Assembly (NCBI GenBank): GCA_016711605.1
Contig: JADJSS010000045.1
Coordinates: forward strand, 1-64,000
Direction: 5' to 3'
Length of the DNA: 64,000 nucleotides
Origin: Saprospirales bacterium
GTDB taxonomy: Bacteria; Bacteroidota; Bacteroidia; Chitinophagales; JADIYW01
Each line of letters opens with the position of its first letter. Within the stretch, counting starts at the first letter, position 1. The notes beneath the pieces were generated by a model. It did no database searches and was not told the origin of the DNA. It saw only the letters and a program-made list of their open reading frames with translations. A program made the translations under genes and the position numbers. Shown here in pieces: positions 10,251 through 19,486 of the stretch.

Positions 10251-10339
10251 AAGATGCTGAAACGAGTTCAGCATGACAGTGATACGTTGCTGCGACTGTG
10301 TCATGTCGTTCCGAAGATTCGGAATTATTTCGGCATCTT
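10251..10339. repeat. 89-bp imperfect palindrome (REP/MITE-like)
   Basis: The outer arms AAGATGCTGAAA (10251-10262) and TTTCGGCATCTT (10328-10339) pair with one G-T mismatch. Inside are ATGACA/TGTCAT and a small CCGAAGATTCGG hairpin. Base composition is richer in G and C than the surroundings. It lies between the divergent esterase and small secreted protein genes. Similar TTCAGCATGAC palindromes are, to my knowledge, common as repeats in Bacteroidota genomes. Confidence 0.6.
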
Positions 10340-10446
10340 CTTTGTTCGTTTTAAATAGAAAAATAATCAAAAAATCTTATTTTTTGTGTACTTTGGAATT
10401 ATTATTGCGTTGGTTATGTTCTAAGAATAACCATAAAAATAGTTTC

Positions 10447-11001
10447 ATGAAAAACACCACATTTCTATTACTGATTCTTGCTGTTTGTTTTGCAAATAAA
10501 ACGTTTGCACAAGATAGTGTTTCTATAAATTCTCCATTAAATTTTAATATAAAAATTAATGTACTTGATTTTAGCGAAGATGCAACAATGAACGACGAGG
10601 TTTTTTTGTTTGTCTATAAACAAGATGGTAAAAGTTGGTTTCCAGTGCCATTGGTGCAAGATTTTTTTATTTTAGATACAGCAAGAAGAAATAAGATTTT
10701 CAAGGTAAATTCAACTAGTTTTTCATCAACAGACACACTCACATTTTTATTGCTAGAACAAGACACGAAGAAAACGATTAAAGCAATGGAACCAACCTGT
10801 AGATTGTATTTAAACGAAATTGTTGCACTCTTTAACCAAAAAGAGTATACTAAATTACGCGAATATTTCGATGATGATGATATTTTAGGTATTTGGCAAT
10901 TAAAAGCATCTCAACTGAATTTATCAAAACCTATGATAAAAAAGTTTGAAACACTTAATTTTTTCGATTGGTCGAAATATAGAATTGAGTTGTATAAGTA
11001 G
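10447..11001 (+). CDS. Small secreted protein, unknown function
   Basis: The open frame begins at 10273, but the first 58 residues read through the upstream palindromic repeat and look random. ATG 10447 gives a clean signal peptide, MKNTTFLLLILAVCFANKTF ending in AQ, so I place the start there; the product is 184 residues. The mature part is mixed alpha/beta with no cysteine cluster, repeats or sorting domain. It contains FLFVYKQDGKSWFPVPL and a C-terminal helical segment. I do not recognise a family. The stop codon is 1 bp from that of the convergent murF, leaving no room for a terminator between them. Confidence 0.65.
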   Translation: MKNTTFLLLILAVCFANKTFAQDSVSINSPLNFNIKINVLDFSEDATMNDEVFLFVYKQDGKSWFPVPLVQDFFILDTARRNKIFKVNSTSFSSTDTLTFLLLEQDTKKTIKAMEPTCRLYLNEIVALFNQKEYTKLREYFDDDDILGIWQLKASQLNLSKPMIKKFETLNFFDWSKYRIELYK

Positions 11002-11002
11002 T

Positions 11003-12286
11003 CTATTCTATCACTTTTTCCATTTTCATTCCACGCGAACCTTTTAGTAAAATTTCTGCGTCTGTAATTTGCTGTTTTTGAAACCAGATTTTTACTTCAT
11101 CTGTAGTGATAAATTTTATAACAGTTTCAGAAGTAATTGTATTGTTGAATTCTTTTCCTACTAAAACAATAGTATTAAAGTTTAAATGCGCACATAAATC
11201 AGCAATAAATTGATGTTCTTTCGGTGCATCTACACCTAATTCAAACATATCACCAAGTATAACAATTTTTTGTTTAGAAGATGATTTTGCAAAACTTTCC
11301 AATGCATGTTGCATACTGGTTGGATTTGCGTTGTAATAATCACAAATGATTTTATAATCTCCTTTATCCAGAATTTCAGAACGTTTATTATTTGGAAAAT
11401 AAGTTGAAATTGCCTTTTTGATATCGTTATTATCAACACCAAAATATTTTCCAGCTGCAACAGCGCACATGATATTGCTATAGTTGTAACTTCCATATAA
11501 ATTAGAATCGATTTCTACGTCTTCAAATTGTATTTTTAAGAATGGCTGCTCAATTAAAATTGTGCTGTGAAAATTGTTCGTTAACTTATTTCCGTATGAA
11601 ACATAATTCGACATATTACGTTGTGTAAGCATATTCAATAAAATAGAATCATCACCATTTACTAGTACTTTTCCGTGGTGTGTTTTTAAGTAATCGTATA
11701 ATTCGCCTTTACCTTTTTGGATGCCTTCAATACCACCAAAACCTTCTAGGTGAGCTTTGCCACAATTGGTAATAATTCCATGTGTTGGTTCAACATATTG
11801 GCAATAACTTTCAATTTCTTTTTGATGATTGGCACCCATTTCTATAATTGCAATTTCCGTGTTTTCTTGCATTTCTAATAATGTTAATGGAATACCAATG
11901 TGATTGTTTAAGTTTCCTTTAGTATAATGTGTTTTATATGATGTAGACAAAACTGCATTAACTAATTCTTTGGTTGTTGTTTTTCCGTTAGAGCCAGTTA
12001 TTGCTAAGATATGTTTTGGATTTATTTGGTGTAAATGATAATTAGCTAATTGTTGAAGTGTGCTCAAAACATCATTCACTAAAATGCATTTATCATTTTG
12101 TTGAAATTCTTTTTCATCAATAATTGAATACGATGCGCCGATTTCCAATGCTTTTTCTGCAAATGTATTTCCATTAAATGAGTCGCCTTTGAGTGCAAAA
12201 AAGAGTTGGTTTTGTTTTATGTTTCTCGTATCAGTAGTAACACCAGTTGATTGTTTGAATAATTCGTATAGTTGATTTATTTCCAT
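11003..12286 (-). CDS. murF: UDP-N-acetylmuramoyl-tripeptide--D-alanyl-D-alanine ligase MurF
   Basis: A 427-residue Mur ligase that adds D-Ala-D-Ala to the UDP-MurNAc-tripeptide, the last cytoplasmic step in making the peptidoglycan precursor. The ATP loop ITGSNGKTTTKE lies at residues 96-107, preceded by the MurF N-terminal domain (VTTDTRNIKQNQLFFALKG). The central domain has EMGANHQKEI, and the C-terminal domain has ILGDMFELG and LLKGSRGMKMEKV, which are typical of MurF rather than MurE. It lies downstream of gldJ across a terminator; the gldJ-murF order is, to my knowledge, also found in Flavobacterium. Confidence 0.95.
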   Translation of the reverse strand: MEINQLYELFKQSTGVTTDTRNIKQNQLFFALKGDSFNGNTFAEKALEIGASYSIIDEKEFQQNDKCILVNDVLSTLQQLANYHLHQINPKHILAITGSNGKTTTKELVNAVLSTSYKTHYTKGNLNNHIGIPLTLLEMQENTEIAIIEMGANHQKEIESYCQYVEPTHGIITNCGKAHLEGFGGIEGIQKGKGELYDYLKTHHGKVLVNGDDSILLNMLTQRNMSNYVSYGNKLTNNFHSTILIEQPFLKIQFEDVEIDSNLYGSYNYSNIMCAVAAGKYFGVDNNDIKKAISTYFPNNKRSEILDKGDYKIICDYYNANPTSMQHALESFAKSSSKQKIVILGDMFELGVDAPKEHQFIADLCAHLNFNTIVLVGKEFNNTITSETVIKFITTDEVKIWFQKQQITDAEILLKGSRGMKMEKVIE

Positions 12287-12339
12287 TTTAGTTTATTTAG
12301 AAATAGGTGAGTAGCTTCATCTATGATTTGGTGAAAATA

Positions 12340-12371
12340 AAAAAGTCTTCCGAATTATTGGAAGACTTTTT
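12340..12371 (-). terminator. Intrinsic terminator after gldJ
   Basis: A 12-bp stem AAAAAGTCTTCC with its complement closes an 8-nt loop, with T-runs at both ends. It lies between the end of gldJ and the start of murF on the minus strand, so murF needs read-through or its own promoter. Confidence 0.85.
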
Positions 12372-12386
12372 ATTGACAGATTGTGT

Positions 12387-13901
12387 CTATCTATTATTTA
12401 TACTTTCTTGCTTTTTTATTTTTTGAACTGTTTTGTTTAATTCGCCAAATGCTTTTCCACCAAACATGTTTCCATCAGGTGAACCAACACGAACCATTGC
12501 ACAACGGAAACCAATATCATCAGATGATTGATCTTCGTTTAAGAAACGACGAGTACCTGGTGACATATAATAACCTCTGTCTCTCCAAGAACCACCTTTA
12601 AATACTCTTGCTTTGTTATTAACCAAAGTAGAAACTCCATATTGGTATTCAACTTGAGAAGAAGAATCACCGTCATTATAGTCTAATGCATATGATTTTC
12701 TGTAGTTTCTTCTGTTAGTTAAATCAGCATCGTCTTCACGAACATATTTAACACGACCCATTGAATCTAAACCTTCTTCAGTAGATGGTTTAGTAAATAA
12801 GTTACCACGGTATGTATTTAAATCTTCACCATCAGCTTCTGTCATTGGACGGAAAACATCTTGTGTCCATTCGTTTACGTTACCAGCCATGTTAAATAAA
12901 CCAAAATCATTTGGATAGTTAGCATGTACATCAGCAGTAATCTCTGCATTATCATTTAACGCACCAGCAACACCCATGTAGTCACCACGTCCACGCATAA
13001 AGTTAGCCATGAAATCACCTTGTGATTTATTGTGACGTTGGTAGCGGAATGTAGCGCCGTCCCAAGGGTATAATCTTCTGTCAGTAATTACTTCTTCACC
13101 TTTAATTGGCATGTTTCCACGTAAACCTAAAGCAGCATATTCCCATTCAGCTTCTGTTGGAAGTCTGTAATCAGGTAATAAAATACCATCTTTAAAGTTA
13201 ACATTTCTTTTTCCAGCACCATTTGGATTTAAATCTTCTTTTTGTTTTTTAGTAGCACCTTGATATAAACCGCTTGAATATGCTTCAGTATTGAAGTTGT
13301 CTTCATTTTTTTGGTTTGTGTTCAAGTCTAAATATCCTTCTTTTATTAAAATCATTTCATTTACACGGTCAGTTCTCCATTTGCAATATTCAGTTGCTTG
13401 TAACCAATTCACACCAACTACTGGATAAGTATGGTAAGCTGGATGTGTGAAGTAATATTTTACATACGGTTCATTGTATGCTAAATTACGTCTCCAGCAC
13501 ATTGAATCTGGTTTTGCTGTTTTTACAAATTCTGGATGGTCTGTACCAAATACTCTTTCTAACCAATAAACATATTCTTGGTAGTCTAAGTTAGTTACTT
13601 CAGTTTCATCCATATAAAATGAAGATACTGTTACACGACGTTGAATGTTGTTGTTTTCATAAGTTAAATCTTCTTCAGTAGCACCCATTACAAAAGTACC
13701 ACCTTCCACTAATACTAAGTTTGGACCAGTAATTTGCTGAGCATTAGGAGATTTTTCAAATCCACCCCATTTTTTGTCATTTAAATTCCATCCTGTTGTA
13801 GATGAAGAACCTGATTTACTGCTTCCTTTTTTGCAGCTCATAGTAAATGTTCCAGCAATTATTGCTATAAACAATACGTAATTAATTTTTCTTAAGGTCA
13901 T
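12387..13901 (-). CDS. gldJ: Gliding motility lipoprotein GldJ (SUMF1-type fold)
   Basis: A 504-residue lipoprotein with the lipobox FTMSC (Cys23). The rest is one formylglycine-generating-enzyme-like (SUMF1) domain, with LVLVEGGTFVMGATEEDL, SFYMDETEVTN, the DYRLPTEAEWEYAALG core, FNMAGNVNEWTQDVFRP and KGGSWRDRGYYM. The opening GWNLNDKKWGGFEKSP and the RRVTVSSFYMDETEV block match GldJ rather than GldK. GldJ is required for gliding and for stability of the T9SS lipoproteins in Flavobacterium johnsoniae; the catalytic function of the SUMF1 fold is presumed absent. A well-formed promoter lies upstream (13933-13964), and porU is divergent, 196 bp away. Confidence 0.9.
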   Translation of the reverse strand: MTLRKINYVLFIAIIAGTFTMSCKKGSSKSGSSSTTGWNLNDKKWGGFEKSPNAQQITGPNLVLVEGGTFVMGATEEDLTYENNNIQRRVTVSSFYMDETEVTNLDYQEYVYWLERVFGTDHPEFVKTAKPDSMCWRRNLAYNEPYVKYYFTHPAYHTYPVVGVNWLQATEYCKWRTDRVNEMILIKEGYLDLNTNQKNEDNFNTEAYSSGLYQGATKKQKEDLNPNGAGKRNVNFKDGILLPDYRLPTEAEWEYAALGLRGNMPIKGEEVITDRRLYPWDGATFRYQRHNKSQGDFMANFMRGRGDYMGVAGALNDNAEITADVHANYPNDFGLFNMAGNVNEWTQDVFRPMTEADGEDLNTYRGNLFTKPSTEEGLDSMGRVKYVREDDADLTNRRNYRKSYALDYNDGDSSSQVEYQYGVSTLVNNKARVFKGGSWRDRGYYMSPGTRRFLNEDQSSDDIGFRCAMVRVGSPDGNMFGGKAFGELNKTVQKIKKQESINNR

Positions 13902-13932
13902 TTTTTCGGCTTTTTTAGAAAAAAATATTATT

Positions 13933-13964
13933 CAAAGGTAACTCAAAACTTTTGATTAACCAAA
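13933..13964 (-). promoter_or_regulatory. gldJ promoter (Bacteroidota -33/-7 type)
   Basis: On the minus strand TTTG (13964-13961) and TACCTTTG (13940-13933) are separated by 20 bp, an exact match to the Bacteroidota sigma-ABfr consensus TTTG/TANNTTTG. The -7 box ends 31 bp before the gldJ start codon. Confidence 0.75.
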
Positions 13965-14097
13965 TTTTGATTTCAACTTTATTAACGGAAAAATGTTTAA
14001 ATTATTGTAAATTATTGTAAAATTGCATTAATATTAATTTGCAGCGTTTTAAGCTAAAAATTCGTCTTACTTTAGTTGAAACTTATTTTGAAAATCT

Positions 14098-17000
14098 ATG
14101 TTTAAAAAAATCTATTTCTTGTTTATATTTAAGCTGTTGTTATTCAATGGGTTTTCACAAAATTTAAGTCCAATATTGTCACATGTTGATTTGAATTGGA
14201 AACTAAATAAACTAAATCTTAAGTTCCAACAAGCTGTTTATTTGAAGGAAAATGAATATTTACCAAGTTTTTCTTTTAGTAAAAAATTTCAAAATCCAAC
14301 AAATGTGGATATTATTTTGACAAATGAAGTTTATCAAACAGTAGATAAATCTCTTTTTTCAGAAAAACAACTTCAATTAATTCAAAATTCAGTTATTCTC
14401 AAGCAAAATGTTGGGTTTGAGCGAAAACAAACTATTGCTGGTTTTTCAATATTTCCTTATAGATATACTAATGGTTCTGTTGAAGTATTGGAATCATTTG
14501 ATTATGAAATTAGACAAAATTTAAATCAACGACTTTCTGATAATTCTTCTTCTAGTTTTATTTATCCTTTACATTCAATACTTCAAAATGGCAATTGGTA
14601 TAAATTTGGTGTTTCGAATGCAGGAATTTATAAGTTAGATTATACATTTTTAAAAAACTTAGGTTTAAATGTAGATAATTTAAATCCTTCAAATTTTAGA
14701 ATATTTGGACATCGTTCAGGTATGTTGCCTGAACTTGCAGGCGCTGCTCGTGAAGATGATGCATTGGAATTTCCATTGAAAGTAGTGACAGCAAATGCTA
14801 ATCAATTTAAAAATGGTGATTACATTTTAGTGTATTTAACTGGTCCAGAAAAATGGACTTATAATACAACAAAACAAATTTTTGTTGCTCAAAAACATTT
14901 ATATAGCGATACAAAGAATTTTTTTATTACAGCAGACTTTGGTGCTGGTGCTCGAGTATCTTCGATTAATTCATCACCTTTATCTGAAACAAAAACAATT
15001 ACAACTTATAATGACTACCAAATTTTTGAAGAAAACAAAGTAAACATTTCAGAATCTGGCAGACAATTTTTAGGTGATGAGTTTGGTGCTGTTATTGACA
15101 AATCATATGCTTTTTCATTTCCGAATAAAGTAGCTAGTGAACCAATTAAATTAAATGCTTCTTTTGCTGCTCATTCTGAAACAAGTGGTTCTTATTTTAC
15201 TACTGATATCAGTGGATCTAACACGTTTTCTTTGTTTACTAGTAATGTTCCTTGCCCTTCAGGAATTTGTTATTCTGCAGTTTTACAAAATCCATTATAC
15301 ACGTTTACAAATGTTCCTTCTTCTTTTAATATCAATTTAAATTTTAATAGAAATGGAGATTTCAATACTAAAGGTTGGTTAGATTATTTACAACTGAATA
15401 CAATTTCCAATTTAACATATTTGGGTTCACCTTTGCTTTTCAGAAATCAAAGTTCAGTTGGTGTTGGTGAAATTTCAAAATTTATAATTCAAAATGTAAA
15501 TTCAAATGTTGAAATCTGGGACGTTACCAATCCATTTGATGTTCAGAAAATAAACTACAATCTATCAGGAAATACAGCTAGTTTCAATATAGCAACCGAT
15601 TCTTTAAAAGAGTTTGTCGTTTTTGAAAATACGACACTTGTTCCAACTGGTTTAGGAAAAATAAGCAATTCAGATTATCATAATTTACCTCAACAAGATT
15701 ATTTAATTATCACTAGAAATATTTATTTACAACAAGCAGAAGCACTAGCACAATTTCATCGCAACAAAAACGGTTTAAGAGTTGCGGTAGTTGATTATGA
15801 TAAAGTATGTAACGAATTTTCATCAGGAACAAATGATATTACTGCAATGCGTAATTTTGTTAAAATGTTTTATGACAGAGCTGCTGGAAACATAGCAGAA
15901 ATGCCAAGATATTTATTGCTTTTTGGTGATGGAACATTTGAAAATAAAAATATTTCTACCAACCTTTTGCCAACCTATCAAAGTATTGAAACATTCAATT
16001 TAATTGATACTTATGTGGCAGATGATTATTTTGGTTTATTAGATGATAATGAAGGCGCAAATGTTACAAACACGACTGCAGAAAAGGTAGATGTTGGTAT
16101 TGGAAGAATTCCTTGTAATGATGCACAACAAGCACAAATTGCAGTCGATAAAATTAAGTTATATGCATCTAAAGAAGCGTTTGGAGATTGGCGTGAACAA
16201 GCAACATATGTTGCAGATGATGAAGATTATAACACTCATTTATATCAAGCAGAAACATTAGCTACAACACTTGAAAATACCTTAAAAAAAGTAAATATTG
16301 ATAAAATATATTTAGATGCTTACACACAAGCTTCTGGTACAAGCGGCGCAAGATATCCTTCAGTAAATGAAGCAATAAATAATAAAATTCAAAAAGGTAC
16401 TTTGTTTATAAATTATGCTGGTCACGGTGGTCCATTTGGTTTAGCAGAAGAAGCCGTTGTAACTTTAAACGATATCAGTAGTTGGAATAATTCAACAAAA
16501 CTACCTTTATTTATTACAGCAACCTGTGATTTTACACCTTATGATCAATTTAGTAAATACTCAGCTGGTGAACGAATTTTATTCAAAGAAAATGGTGGTG
16601 GAATTGGATTGGTAACCACAACTCGTTTAGTATATTCAAATGAAAATGAAAAAATTAATTTTGCTTTTCTTCAATCTGTTTTTGATGCAAATAATGATAT
16701 CACAAAAACCTTAGGTGATATGGTTCGTGAAACCAAAAATTTGAATTTTGATTCTTATGAAAATAATAGAAAATTTACCTTAATTGGCGATCCTGCTTTG
16801 CGTTTGGCATTTCCAAAAAATAATGTAATCATCACTATGATTGATAGTGTTCCAATTTCTCAACCACACGACACTATAAAAGCACTTTCTAAAATTAGAA
16901 TTAATGGTGAAATTCAAGATAGAAATAATGTATTTCTGCCAACGTTTAATGGTGTTGTAACGATAAATGTTTATGATAAACCCAAAACAATCACTACCTT

Positions 17001-17898
17001 AAAAAATGATGATAATAGTTTTCCGCAAGATTTTTCATTGCAAAAAAATGTAATTTTTAAAGGAAAATCTAAAGTAATTAATGGAAAGTTTGAAATACTA
17101 TTTTTAGTACCAAAAGATATAAATTATACCTATGGAAAAGGTAAAATAAGTGCCTATGCAAATTCTGATGAATCTGACGCTGATGGCTATACCACAGATA
17201 TTATAATTGGTGGTGCAAGTGATACCTTTCCAAGTGATAACAAAGGTCCAGTTGTGGATGTTTTTATGAATGATGATAAATTTGCACTTGGTGGAATTAC
17301 TGATGAAAATCCAAAATTGTTTTCAAAAATATTCGATGAAAATGGTATCAATACTTCTGGAAATGGCGTTGGACATGACATTACTGCAATTATTGATAAT
17401 AACACCAAGAATATCTATACTTTAAATGATTTTTATGAAGTAAATGTTGACAATAACAACAAAGGAACCGTTACGTATCCTTTTTCAAAATTGTCAAAAG
17501 GCAGACATACTTTAACTGTTAAAGCTTGGGACGTTTTAAATAATTCTGGTGAAGGCTACACTGAATTTGTGGTAGAAGAAAAAGCAAACTTGGCATTAAC
17601 TCATGTATTGAATTATCCAAATCCATTTACTACCAATACTAGGTTCATGTTTGAGCATAATAAACCTGGTGTCTCATTAGATTTGAAAATTGAGATTTTT
17701 ACCGTTTCAGGAAAAGTTATCAAAACAATTACAAAAAATATTAACACTATTGGATATAGAGTTGATGATATTTCATGGGACGGAAAAGATGATTTTGGTG
17801 ACAATATTGGACGTGGTGTCTATATTTATAAGATTTCTTTAAGAGACGATACAGGAAAAAAAGTGTCGCAATACCAAAAATTAGTTATACTAAATTAG
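14098..17898 (+). CDS. porU: T9SS sortase PorU (C25 gingipain-like peptidase)
   Basis: A 1266-residue exported protein. Signal peptide MFKKIYFLFIFKLLLFNGFSQ. The C25 peptidase domain has its His in NYAGHGG (His776) and its Cys in TATCDF (Cys810), the gingipain-type dyad. The C-terminal YPNPFTTNTRFMF...VSGKVIKT region, from about residue 1175, is a T9SS sorting-domain-like module that PorU keeps. PorU sits on the cell surface with PorV, cuts the sorting domains of T9SS cargo and joins the proteins to lipopolysaccharide. Length fits the family (about 1100-1300). It is followed by porV, and gldJ is divergent; this arrangement is conserved in gliding Bacteroidota. Confidence 0.93.
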   Translation: MFKKIYFLFIFKLLLFNGFSQNLSPILSHVDLNWKLNKLNLKFQQAVYLKENEYLPSFSFSKKFQNPTNVDIILTNEVYQTVDKSLFSEKQLQLIQNSVILKQNVGFERKQTIAGFSIFPYRYTNGSVEVLESFDYEIRQNLNQRLSDNSSSSFIYPLHSILQNGNWYKFGVSNAGIYKLDYTFLKNLGLNVDNLNPSNFRIFGHRSGMLPELAGAAREDDALEFPLKVVTANANQFKNGDYILVYLTGPEKWTYNTTKQIFVAQKHLYSDTKNFFITADFGAGARVSSINSSPLSETKTITTYNDYQIFEENKVNISESGRQFLGDEFGAVIDKSYAFSFPNKVASEPIKLNASFAAHSETSGSYFTTDISGSNTFSLFTSNVPCPSGICYSAVLQNPLYTFTNVPSSFNINLNFNRNGDFNTKGWLDYLQLNTISNLTYLGSPLLFRNQSSVGVGEISKFIIQNVNSNVEIWDVTNPFDVQKINYNLSGNTASFNIATDSLKEFVVFENTTLVPTGLGKISNSDYHNLPQQDYLIITRNIYLQQAEALAQFHRNKNGLRVAVVDYDKVCNEFSSGTNDITAMRNFVKMFYDRAAGNIAEMPRYLLLFGDGTFENKNISTNLLPTYQSIETFNLIDTYVADDYFGLLDDNEGANVTNTTAEKVDVGIGRIPCNDAQQAQIAVDKIKLYASKEAFGDWREQATYVADDEDYNTHLYQAETLATTLENTLKKVNIDKIYLDAYTQASGTSGARYPSVNEAINNKIQKGTLFINYAGHGGPFGLAEEAVVTLNDISSWNNSTKLPLFITATCDFTPYDQFSKYSAGERILFKENGGGIGLVTTTRLVYSNENEKINFAFLQSVFDANNDITKTLGDMVRETKNLNFDSYENNRKFTLIGDPALRLAFPKNNVIITMIDSVPISQPHDTIKALSKIRINGEIQDRNNVFLPTFNGVVTINVYDKPKTITTLKNDDNSFPQDFSLQKNVIFKGKSKVINGKFEILFLVPKDINYTYGKGKISAYANSDESDADGYTTDIIIGGASDTFPSDNKGPVVDVFMNDDKFALGGITDENPKLFSKIFDENGINTSGNGVGHDITAIIDNNTKNIYTLNDFYEVNVDNNNKGTVTYPFSKLSKGRHTLTVKAWDVLNNSGEGYTEFVVEEKANLALTHVLNYPNPFTTNTRFMFEHNKPGVSLDLKIEIFTVSGKVIKTITKNINTIGYRVDDISWDGKDDFGDNIGRGVYIYKISLRDDTGKKVSQYQKLVILN

Positions 17899-18047
17899 AT
17901 TTTTTCAAATAAATTTACCATTTTAACGTTCTGAATTAAAATTAGAAATTATTGAATTGACTTTTACACAATTATTTTTTGCTATATTTACTCATAATTT
18001 TGATGCATAGCATACATTATAAAAGATAAAACAAATAATATTATTAG

Positions 18048-19331
18048 ATGAACTGTAATTCGAAATTAGCTAAATTTTTTACTGCTTTATTTTTAACTGG
18101 TGTAACTTCAGTTTCTTATGCTCAGGCAAATTTCCAAAAAGGTGGAATCAATACTGTGAATAGTGCAGTTCCTTTTTTACGCATCATTCCAGATGCACGT
18201 GGTGGTGGTATGGGTGACGTTGGTATAGCTACTTCTGTTGATCCAAATACAACTTTCTATAATGCATCAAAATTAGCATTTGCAAAACGTAAATTAGGAT
18301 TATCACTTTCTTATGCACCATGGTTGCGTGCATTAGGTATTACTGATATATACATGGCGCATTTCACAGCGTTCTATAAGTTTTCGAAAAATGATGTTGT
18401 TCATACTTCTTTAAAATTTTTTAGTTTAGGTGATATAGATTTTACAGATGCTACTGGAAATTCTTTAGGCAGTGGCCGTCCACGTGAATTAAGTTTCGAC
18501 GTTGGCTATTCTCGTAAACTATCAAAAGAATTTTCTCTTGGAGTCGCATTCAGATATATCTATTCAAATTTAGCGCAAGGACAAAATAGTGGCTTTGAGC
18601 CAATTCGTGCTGGTCATGCTGGTGCTGTAGATTTAACTGCAACCTATTCACATGATTTTAAAGTACAAAAGAAAATGAAATCAAATATTATGGCTGGTAT
18701 AGCTATAACTAATATGGGTTCAAAAATTTCTTACGTAAAAAATGCTAAAGAAAAAGATTTTATACCAACCAACTTTGGCTTAGGTATAGGTTGGAGATTG
18801 CAACCTAATAAATATCATGAAATAGGTATCTATGCAGATTTTAATAAATTATTAGTTCCTACACCAAAAGAGGGCATAGATTCTACAACACGTGTACCTA
18901 TATTTAAGCAACAATCTTCAATTAAAGGCATGTTTACATCGCTAGGTGATGCGCCAGGTGGTTTTAAAGAAGAAATGCGAGAATGGACGATGGGTATTGG
19001 TGCAGAATATTGGTACGATCATATTTTTGCTGTGCGTGCTGGTTATTTCCTGGAAGCAAAAGATAAAGGAAACAGACGCTTTGTTTCTATGGGTGTTGGT
19101 GTGAAATACAGCGTATTTGGTTTAGATTTCTCATATTTAATTCCAACTGGTGGCGCAGCTAGAAATCCGTTGGACAATACATTTAGATTTAGCTTGAAAT
19201 TTGATTTTGCTAAAGTTGGTGGTAATAAAGTAGATTATGAAGGTGATGATATCAATGACAAAACAGATAAAGTTGATAAAGCAACTCGCAAACGTTTGAA
19301 AAAAAGTAAATCAAGCGGAACTGCACAATAA
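18048..19331 (+). CDS. porV: T9SS outer membrane protein PorV (LptO)
   Basis: A 427-residue FadL-like beta-barrel with signal peptide MNCNSKLAKFFTALFLTGVT... ending SYAQ. The opening NTVNSAVPFLRIIPDARGGGMGDVGIAT is the PorV signature, and the barrel ends in FRFSLKFDFAKV, followed by a charged Lys/Asp tail. PorV shuttles folded cargo from the SprA translocon to PorU. It lies 149 bp after porU and ends at a clear terminator, so porU-porV are probably transcribed together or from closely linked promoters. Confidence 0.93.
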   Translation: MNCNSKLAKFFTALFLTGVTSVSYAQANFQKGGINTVNSAVPFLRIIPDARGGGMGDVGIATSVDPNTTFYNASKLAFAKRKLGLSLSYAPWLRALGITDIYMAHFTAFYKFSKNDVVHTSLKFFSLGDIDFTDATGNSLGSGRPRELSFDVGYSRKLSKEFSLGVAFRYIYSNLAQGQNSGFEPIRAGHAGAVDLTATYSHDFKVQKKMKSNIMAGIAITNMGSKISYVKNAKEKDFIPTNFGLGIGWRLQPNKYHEIGIYADFNKLLVPTPKEGIDSTTRVPIFKQQSSIKGMFTSLGDAPGGFKEEMREWTMGIGAEYWYDHIFAVRAGYFLEAKDKGNRRFVSMGVGVKYSVFGLDFSYLIPTGGAARNPLDNTFRFSLKFDFAKVGGNKVDYEGDDINDKTDKVDKATRKRLKKSKSSGTAQ

Positions 19332-19352
19332 AGAAAAAAATAAAAGTTTTTT

Positions 19353-19388
19353 AAAATGTTACTCTTAAAATGAGTAACATTTTTTTTT
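19353..19388 (+). terminator. Intrinsic terminator after porV
   Basis: A 12-bp stem (core ATGTTACTC/GAGTAACAT, extended by A-T pairs) with a 7-nt loop is followed by a run of eight or more T. Confidence 0.9.
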
Positions 19389-19444
19389 ATCTTTTATTCA
19401 TATTAAAATGCAATTAAATAAGCAAAAATCTTAATTTCTAGTCG

Positions 19445-19452
19445 TACTTTTG
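19445..19452 (+). promoter_or_regulatory. -7 promoter element of the PurF-like gene
   Basis: TACTTTTG is an exact match to TANNTTTG, 34 bp before the start codon at 19487. I see no good -33 TTTG at the proper distance. Confidence 0.45.
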
Positions 19453-19486
19453 AACAACCAAAAATTCACACAGAAAGTGTGCACTT

